NCBI RefSeq assembly: GCF_009299485.1
Contig: NZ_WBSO01000014.1
Span: 1 to 50,157, forward strand
Direction of reading: 5' to 3'
DNA: 50,157 nucleotides
DNA from: Bifidobacterium apri
GTDB lineage: Bacteria > Actinomycetota > Actinomycetes > Actinomycetales > Bifidobacteriaceae
Positions 45,244 to 50,157 of the stretch are shown here, piece after piece. The translations under genes were made by a program, and so were the position numbers. The notes beneath the pieces are model-generated. The model searched no databases. It was not told the DNA's origin and saw only the letters and a list, made by a program, of their open reading frames with translations. Within the stretch, counting starts at the first letter, position 1; every line of letters starts with the position of its first letter.

Positions 45244-48200
45244 ATGGAGTTTCATGATCTGGCGTGGTGGGAGGAGCAGCTCGGGCTTGATAAGGCTGGG
45301 CGTGCGCAACTCGAGGAGGATTTGCAGACCGCAAAAAAGAAATTCCCCAAACCGGATGAAATGCACACGGAAAAGCAGATCAAGGATGAGTACGCGAAGT
45401 TGCTGAAGGAGAAAAGCAAGGCGTGGAAAAAGATTTTCGACACGTTGGGTGTCAATGATTCGTTGGATGGTCTGGCGCGGATGGAGTCGTTCATCGGCGG
45501 CGTGTTCTCATCCGAGTTGGACCCGGAATTGGAGGGGTGCCTGTATGCGGGTGGCATGTCCGTGGGTGACCGTGCCGGGCTCATGTGGCAGGTGATGGAC
45601 TCGTACGGGGGTCATGGGTATATCTCGTCGACCGAGGCGGGAAGGTTGATGAATGATGAGGGGTTCCAGCAGTCGTTGGCCGACCGGTTCCCTTCGCTGA
45701 TCAGGGACAGGCTGGGCGGCGACCCGAGCGAGACGGATGCCGCCGGCGAACGTCGTAGCGGCTGGTCGCGTGCGAGTAGCCTGTTCGATTCGGACACGGG
45801 TGTCCTCGGCAGGGGTGAAGACGGTGACGTGCCCGGGCTTAATGATTACTTCTCCGAGCGGTATGTGAGTTCGCTGCGGGGCCCGGATGTGGAGACCTTC
45901 TTCATGGGTGACCCGGTGAATGACAATGGGTCGGTGAAAGTGTCGATGCGCACCGAGCTTGACGCGCTGTTGAAGAACGACCGCGTGAAGACGGTCAACG
46001 GGGTGAACAAGGAACTCATCGCTGCAGTGTACGAGCATATCCCCAAGTCCGCCGGCGCGTCCGAGGTCGCCAGGAAGATGGCCAACTTCATGAACGTGAC
46101 GGCCATGAACCGGGCCGGCTGCCAATACGTCAAATGGCAACCGAAACGCAATGATGCCGGTGGCCCGGCCGATGAGGGCGAATGGAAGTTCACGACTGCT
46201 GCGGACCCTGATGCCCACCGGTTCATGGATGTCTATGCTTCCGGCGAGTCCGCGGCCCGTCACGGTGATGTCCTTGCCCCTGATTTCGCGGAGGCTTACG
46301 CCATGCTGGATGAGCCGGGTATCGGTGCCGTGGACCGTGCGGGTGTCCGGGAGATGATCGACCAGAGCGCGTTGCAGTGGCGCGCCACCATACTCGCCGA
46401 CCACGGGCAGATCGTCAAACTCAACGGCGGCAAACCACTCGAACGATCCTGCGCAATGATCGACAATGCCGGGGAGATTGTTTCCACCAAGCTCAATATC
46501 GGCGAGCATGGGGTGACTGAAGTTATCTCGGGAAAGGAAGTCTCGCTCAAAGACCAGAAGGCGTGTATCCTCGACGACGGACGTGTGAAATACGTCGACA
46601 AGAATAGCGCCGCCGTAAGCCATACGCGTTTCAGCATCAGCATGGAAGACATGTCGAATCTTCCTGGGGAAGGCGAAATCAAAAAACGATGCAAAGACTT
46701 CGATTCCATGTCCTCGTCTGACAAACTGCTTGCGCGCATAGGGGTTGATTCTCTGGACAAACGTGGTATCAGCGTCAACAAGGACTCCCTGTCTGCGAAG
46801 GATCTCACGAAATTCGCCGAAAACGGCATCGCTGATGGAACGAAGCTTGGAAGCGAAGATCTGGTGTGTAATTTCGACAAATCTGGCGCGTTAACCTCAG
46901 TCGCGCGCAAGGGCGAGGCGGTCGAGAAGGGTACCGCGTTGTCGATCAATCTGTCGGAAGTACGAGGATTCGATGATGCGAAATCCTATACGTCCCAGCT
47001 GAAGGATTATGACAAGCTCACAAATCTGAACAAGCTCCGAGCGCGACGAGGTGTCTTGGCACTGAAAACGAGAGGACTCTCCGTCGCACCGGGCACTGAT
47101 GCGATCGACCTCGCCATGGTGGGCGAGACATGCGAATCCAGGAACGCGGGCAAGACCTATCACGGGGTATTTGACGCCGAAGGCAGATTCCGCGGTATGA
47201 ATATGCCGGAGTCGTCTGAAAAAGGCCTGTTCAAAGCGGATATCGCCGATGCGTTGGGTGCCAATGACAAATGGATTAATGATAATATCCCGGAAGGCAA
47301 GAAACTTACCGGTATCTCTCGCCTGCGTGTCAGCAACGCCATCGGCACGATACAACGAGCAGGTTACGAAGTGCAGGTGCGCGACGCGGGCAAGCTTGAG
47401 GAAATCGGCAAGGCGCTGGAAAACCCTGATGATACGAAGCACCTGGTTTTCGATGACCAAGAGAGGCTCGTAGACATCGACTCGGGCAAAGAGCTGGACA
47501 AGGGGATGAAACGGTACAGTACCGCAGATGTCGTTCACGCTTCAGGCGTGAGCGATGCGGAACTGAAAGAATCGTTCGGCGAGCGTGGAGCGATCGCGTT
47601 CGGAGCAGAACCTGGCGGTATGACCACGGCACAGGCAAAACGGTGGTGTGTCAAGAAAAACAACTTCATGCGCGCCATCGATGTGAACAACCTTCCCGAA
47701 AAGGAAATCAAGGAATTCTGTGAATCGTATGATTCGAATCGTGTCCAGTGGGGCTTCGGGAAGCAGCTTCCCCCTTCGTCGAAAATCTTGGAAACGGGCG
47801 GTCTAAGAAGCGCCGATAGATTTGTTATTTCATTGGGGAAGCACATCGGCGATTCCAAGATAATGCAAGGCCTTAACAGCCTAAGCGAAAGCATTGGCGG
47901 TACCAAGTGTTGGCGACGTATCAGCGCTGTTGCTGGAAAACCTATTGGCAAGCTGTTCGGTGCAGCTGGAATAATACTCATGACCATTGATGCGGTGAAT
48001 ACCTACAATGATATCCGCGACAAGTGGAATAAGGGCGATCGCAAGGGGGCAGTGTCAGCCGGCCTTGATTATAGTCTTTCATGGGCCGGTGGGGCTATCG
48101 GTATGAAATACGGTGCGGAGCTTGGATGCGCAATCGGAGGGCCCGCTGGTTGTGTCATCGGCATGCTTGTCGGCGGAGCCATCGGTGTCGGAGCCGCGTA

Positions 48201-50157
48201 CCTGTCACAGAAAATCTCGCCGGCCATAGTTGATTTTCTGTTCCCGAACTGGAACGATGCCAAGAACGCAAAGTACGATCCGCTGGTCATCGATCTGGAC
48301 GGTAAAGGTTTCGACATCACCGACCGCAAGAACGGCACGCATTTCGATCTCAACGCTGACGGTTATGCCGAGAAAACCGATTGGACTCGCACGGACGGCT
48401 GGCTCGCTCTCGATCTGAACGGCAACGGGAAAATCGATGACGGTTCCGAACTCTTCGGCGATCATACCAAGCTGGCCGATGGATCCCTCGCGGCAGACGG
48501 TTTTGCGGCATTGTCACGTTACGATGCCAACGGCGATGGGCTCATCGATGCGCGAGACGAGATTTTCTCACAGCTGCGGATATGGTGCGATGCCGATGGA
48601 GACGGGCAATCCGGCAATGGGGAACTGGTCAGTCTCGCCGACGCGGGAGTTTCCAGCATCAGTCTGAAAACGGAGAAACCCTCGGAATCCGGTGCGGGTG
48701 AAGCGGAAATTAGCGGTACGGCGCAAGTCGTATTCGCTGACGGCACCTCGAAGACCATTGGCGAATTGTGGGCGAAAGCCAATATGTACGATACCGTTGA
48801 AATGGATGACGGTACTGCGGGCTCAACGACGAGGTTGTTGAACTATACCACCAACAACCACGGCACGCTTCCGTCACTTGCACGCGCGGTCGCAGGCGAG
48901 CACGGAGACATCATTCTGGCCGATCTCCAGGCATTCACCTCGGAGACCGACATACTGAAACGTTTCAGTATCGTTGATGACATGCTGTGCACGATGGCCG
49001 GCGCGCGAGACATTCAACAAGACGCGTTCGGCACGTACATCGACGCCCGGCACCTCATGGTCGACGAGGCGTTCATGGGAGAGAAGTTCCAAGGGCAATG
49101 GGGACGCAACCCTAACCCCACCGCAGGACCACAGCTTGAGAATCTATATAAGAATATCCGCGATTCGTACTGCTTCTCGCTTATGTCACAAATTCCAGGC
49201 AATGAGATGTTCTCAGGCGCAATCATCAATCGCGATGAAAACGGAAAAGCCAGTGTTGACCTTGGAGCATTGGAGTTTCTGGTTATCGCAGCGTCGCTGA
49301 AAGGGGAGCTCAAGGAAAGCACTGTCAAAGATGTTGCGGCATATGTCGCATACCTTTCCACGGCGATTGCCCATGATGCCAGCGTATTCGTGGGATTCCA
49401 CGGGATGGTCGCATCTCAGCTTCCGGGCATGTCCAAAGCTGTGGAAGACGGAGTTGCATCTTCGGCAATCTGCGGTAGTGACATCGCAGACACGCTTACA
49501 GGTGATGGAGTCCATCAATTGATGTTCGGCAGGGACGGAAACGATACCATGAACGCCGGTTCAATTGATGGGGCGTTATTCGGTGGCGCCGGTGATGACC
49601 GGCTGACGGGTTCGTGGGCGTCGGACACGCTGGTGGGCGGCCTGGGCGACGACCGGTTGGACGGCGGTTCGGGCGCGGACGTGTATGTGTTCGGCCTGGG
49701 TGACGGTCATGACGTGGTCGAGAACTACGACTCGGGGTGGGAGCATGATGTGATCAGGTTCTCGCAGGGCGTGCTGCCGTCGATGGTGTCGTTGTCGCGT
49801 TCGGGCGATGACGTGGTGTTCCGGGTGGGCGAGTCGGACTCGTTGACGTTGCGGGGCGCGTACCGGGATTCGTGGCGGTACGTGGGCCGGGTGGAGTTCG
49901 CGGACGGGACCGTGTGGACCCCGGAGTCGATGCGGGACATGATCGTGACGCGTGTGGACGGCACGGACGGGGACGACGAGCTGGCCGGGTATTCCGGCGG
50001 GTTCAACTTCAACGGCGTGGAGACGCTTTCCGGTGGCGCCGGTGATGACCGGCTGACGGGTTCGTGGGCGTCGGACACGCTGGTGGGCGGCCTGGGCGAC
50101 GACCGGTTGGACGGCGGTTCGGGCGCGGACGTGTATGTGTTCGGCCTGGGTGACGGT
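45244..50157 (+). CDS. Giant RTX-type calcium-binding protein, 3' end outside the window
   Basis: The frame is open for 1638 codons to the window end, with no stop. There is no signal peptide. Residues 1-890 are mostly unfamiliar, with an N-terminal Lys/Glu-rich coil (about 20-70). About 895-1000 holds two hydrophobic glycine-zipper-like segments (A-I-G-G-P-A-G-C-V-I-G-M-L-V-G-G). From Y1011 comes the module found in FrpC-like RTX proteins: P-L-V-I-D-L-D-G, F-D-L-N-A-D-G, D-L-N-G-N-G-K-I-D-D-G-S-E-L-F-G-D and D-A-N-G-D-G-L-I-D, calcium-binding EF-hand-like loops. From about 1447 the RTX nonapeptides G-G-A-G-D-D-R-L and G-G-L-G-D-D-R-L-D-G-G-S-G-A-D-V-Y-V-F alternate with an HCBP-type domain. 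GGAG and GTGGAA precede the ATG. Confidence 0.88.
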   Translation, partial: MEFHDLAWWEEQLGLDKAGRAQLEEDLQTAKKKFPKPDEMHTEKQIKDEYAKLLKEKSKAWKKIFDTLGVNDSLDGLARMESFIGGVFSSELDPELEGCLYAGGMSVGDRAGLMWQVMDSYGGHGYISSTEAGRLMNDEGFQQSLADRFPSLIRDRLGGDPSETDAAGERRSGWSRASSLFDSDTGVLGRGEDGDVPGLNDYFSERYVSSLRGPDVETFFMGDPVNDNGSVKVSMRTELDALLKNDRVKTVNGVNKELIAAVYEHIPKSAGASEVARKMANFMNVTAMNRAGCQYVKWQPKRNDAGGPADEGEWKFTTAADPDAHRFMDVYASGESAARHGDVLAPDFAEAYAMLDEPGIGAVDRAGVREMIDQSALQWRATILADHGQIVKLNGGKPLERSCAMIDNAGEIVSTKLNIGEHGVTEVISGKEVSLKDQKACILDDGRVKYVDKNSAAVSHTRFSISMEDMSNLPGEGEIKKRCKDFDSMSSSDKLLARIGVDSLDKRGISVNKDSLSAKDLTKFAENGIADGTKLGSEDLVCNFDKSGALTSVARKGEAVEKGTALSINLSEVRGFDDAKSYTSQLKDYDKLTNLNKLRARRGVLALKTRGLSVAPGTDAIDLAMVGETCESRNAGKTYHGVFDAEGRFRGMNMPESSEKGLFKADIADALGANDKWINDNIPEGKKLTGISRLRVSNAIGTIQRAGYEVQVRDAGKLEEIGKALENPDDTKHLVFDDQERLVDIDSGKELDKGMKRYSTADVVHASGVSDAELKESFGERGAIAFGAEPGGMTTAQAKRWCVKKNNFMRAIDVNNLPEKEIKEFCESYDSNRVQWGFGKQLPPSSKILETGGLRSADRFVISLGKHIGDSKIMQGLNSLSESIGGTKCWRRISAVAGKPIGKLFGAAGIILMTIDAVNTYNDIRDKWNKGDRKGAVSAGLDYSLSWAGGAIGMKYGAELGCAIGGPAGCVIGMLVGGAIGVGAAYLSQKISPAIVDFLFPNWNDAKNAKYDPLVIDLDGKGFDITDRKNGTHFDLNADGYAEKTDWTRTDGWLALDLNGNGKIDDGSELFGDHTKLADGSLAADGFAALSRYDANGDGLIDARDEIFSQLRIWCDADGDGQSGNGELVSLADAGVSSISLKTEKPSESGAGEAEISGTAQVVFADGTSKTIGELWAKANMYDTVEMDDGTAGSTTRLLNYTTNNHGTLPSLARAVAGEHGDIILADLQAFTSETDILKRFSIVDDMLCTMAGARDIQQDAFGTYIDARHLMVDEAFMGEKFQGQWGRNPNPTAGPQLENLYKNIRDSYCFSLMSQIPGNEMFSGAIINRDENGKASVDLGALEFLVIAASLKGELKESTVKDVAAYVAYLSTAIAHDASVFVGFHGMVASQLPGMSKAVEDGVASSAICGSDIADTLTGDGVHQLMFGRDGNDTMNAGSIDGALFGGAGDDRLTGSWASDTLVGGLGDDRLDGGSGADVYVFGLGDGHDVVENYDSGWEHDVIRFSQGVLPSMVSLSRSGDDVVFRVGESDSLTLRGAYRDSWRYVGRVEFADGTVWTPESMRDMIVTRVDGTDGDDELAGYSGGFNFNGVETLSGGAGDDRLTGSWASDTLVGGLGDDRLDGGSGADVYVFGLGDG
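49581..49707 (+). repeat. RTX repeat block, copy 1 of an exact direct repeat
   Basis: Identical base for base to 50031-50157, exactly 450 bp (150 codons) downstream. It encodes the G-G-A-G-D-D-R-L...D-G-G-S-G-A-D-V-Y-V-F-G-L-G-D-G block. Its codons are almost all G/C-ending, unlike the DNA before it. Confidence 0.95.
50031..50157 (+). repeat. RTX repeat block, copy 2, cut by the window end
   Basis: Exact copy of 49581-49707. The identity reaches the last base of the window, so the true repeat is longer and further copies may follow. Confidence 0.95.

Noticed and set aside
43715..45334. 539-codon minus-strand frame
   Set aside because: It spans the ends of two convincing plus-strand genes and has no RBS or domain.

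Overview
The window looks like the chromosome of a Bifidobacterium or close actinobacterial relative. GC is high over most of its length, and it encodes actinobacterial families: DUF4191, DUF3043, a Mrp protein without CxxC, polyphosphate glucokinase, type I-beta glutamine synthetase, and an enlarged bifidobacterial-type LigA. The assignment rests on gene content only.

Layout. 1-160: 3' part of a 5S rRNA and its terminator, the end of an rRNA operon. 700-3450: a membrane-anchored HExxH protein, a small membrane protein and a DUF4186 protein. 3568-7272 (minus): an FMN-riboswitch-controlled riboflavin uptake operon, ribU followed by a one-chain ECF A-A'-T module. 7332-10797 (plus): GT2 glycosyltransferase, polyphosphate glucokinase, aminotransferase. 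10907-13950 (minus): a large GT-C-like membrane protein overlapping an ECF-type ATPase. 14011-20552 (plus): a 1176-aa protein of unknown function and ligA. 20728-27241 (minus): mrp, glnA, DUF4191, lpdA, DUF3043. 27424-28794 (plus): an M20 dipeptidase.

28795-30057 is the most unusual stretch. It is a gene-free region between convergent genes holding 16 dyad elements of 7-6-7 architecture, spaced 72-74 bp (about seven helical turns) apart. The first eight belong to one sequence family and the next eight to another, in unbroken phase. The single short interval is short by about 10 bp, one helical turn.

30058-39099 is an accessory island, partly AT-rich. It holds a secreted metzincin with a lipoprotein (minus), then four paralogous lipoproteins, a small secreted bacteriocin-like peptide, and an adaptor/ATPase/permease ABC set (plus). 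39100-39440 carries a further, weaker repeat family.

39493-43990: a TPP-riboswitch-controlled thiamine-precursor uptake operon with two YkoE-type S components and a one-chain ECF A-A'-T module. 44047-50157: nested palindromes, an unknown 320-aa protein, and a very large RTX-type protein with EF-hand-like and glycine-zipper segments that runs off the window. No IS element, phage gene, CRISPR-Cas locus or tRNA was recognised.
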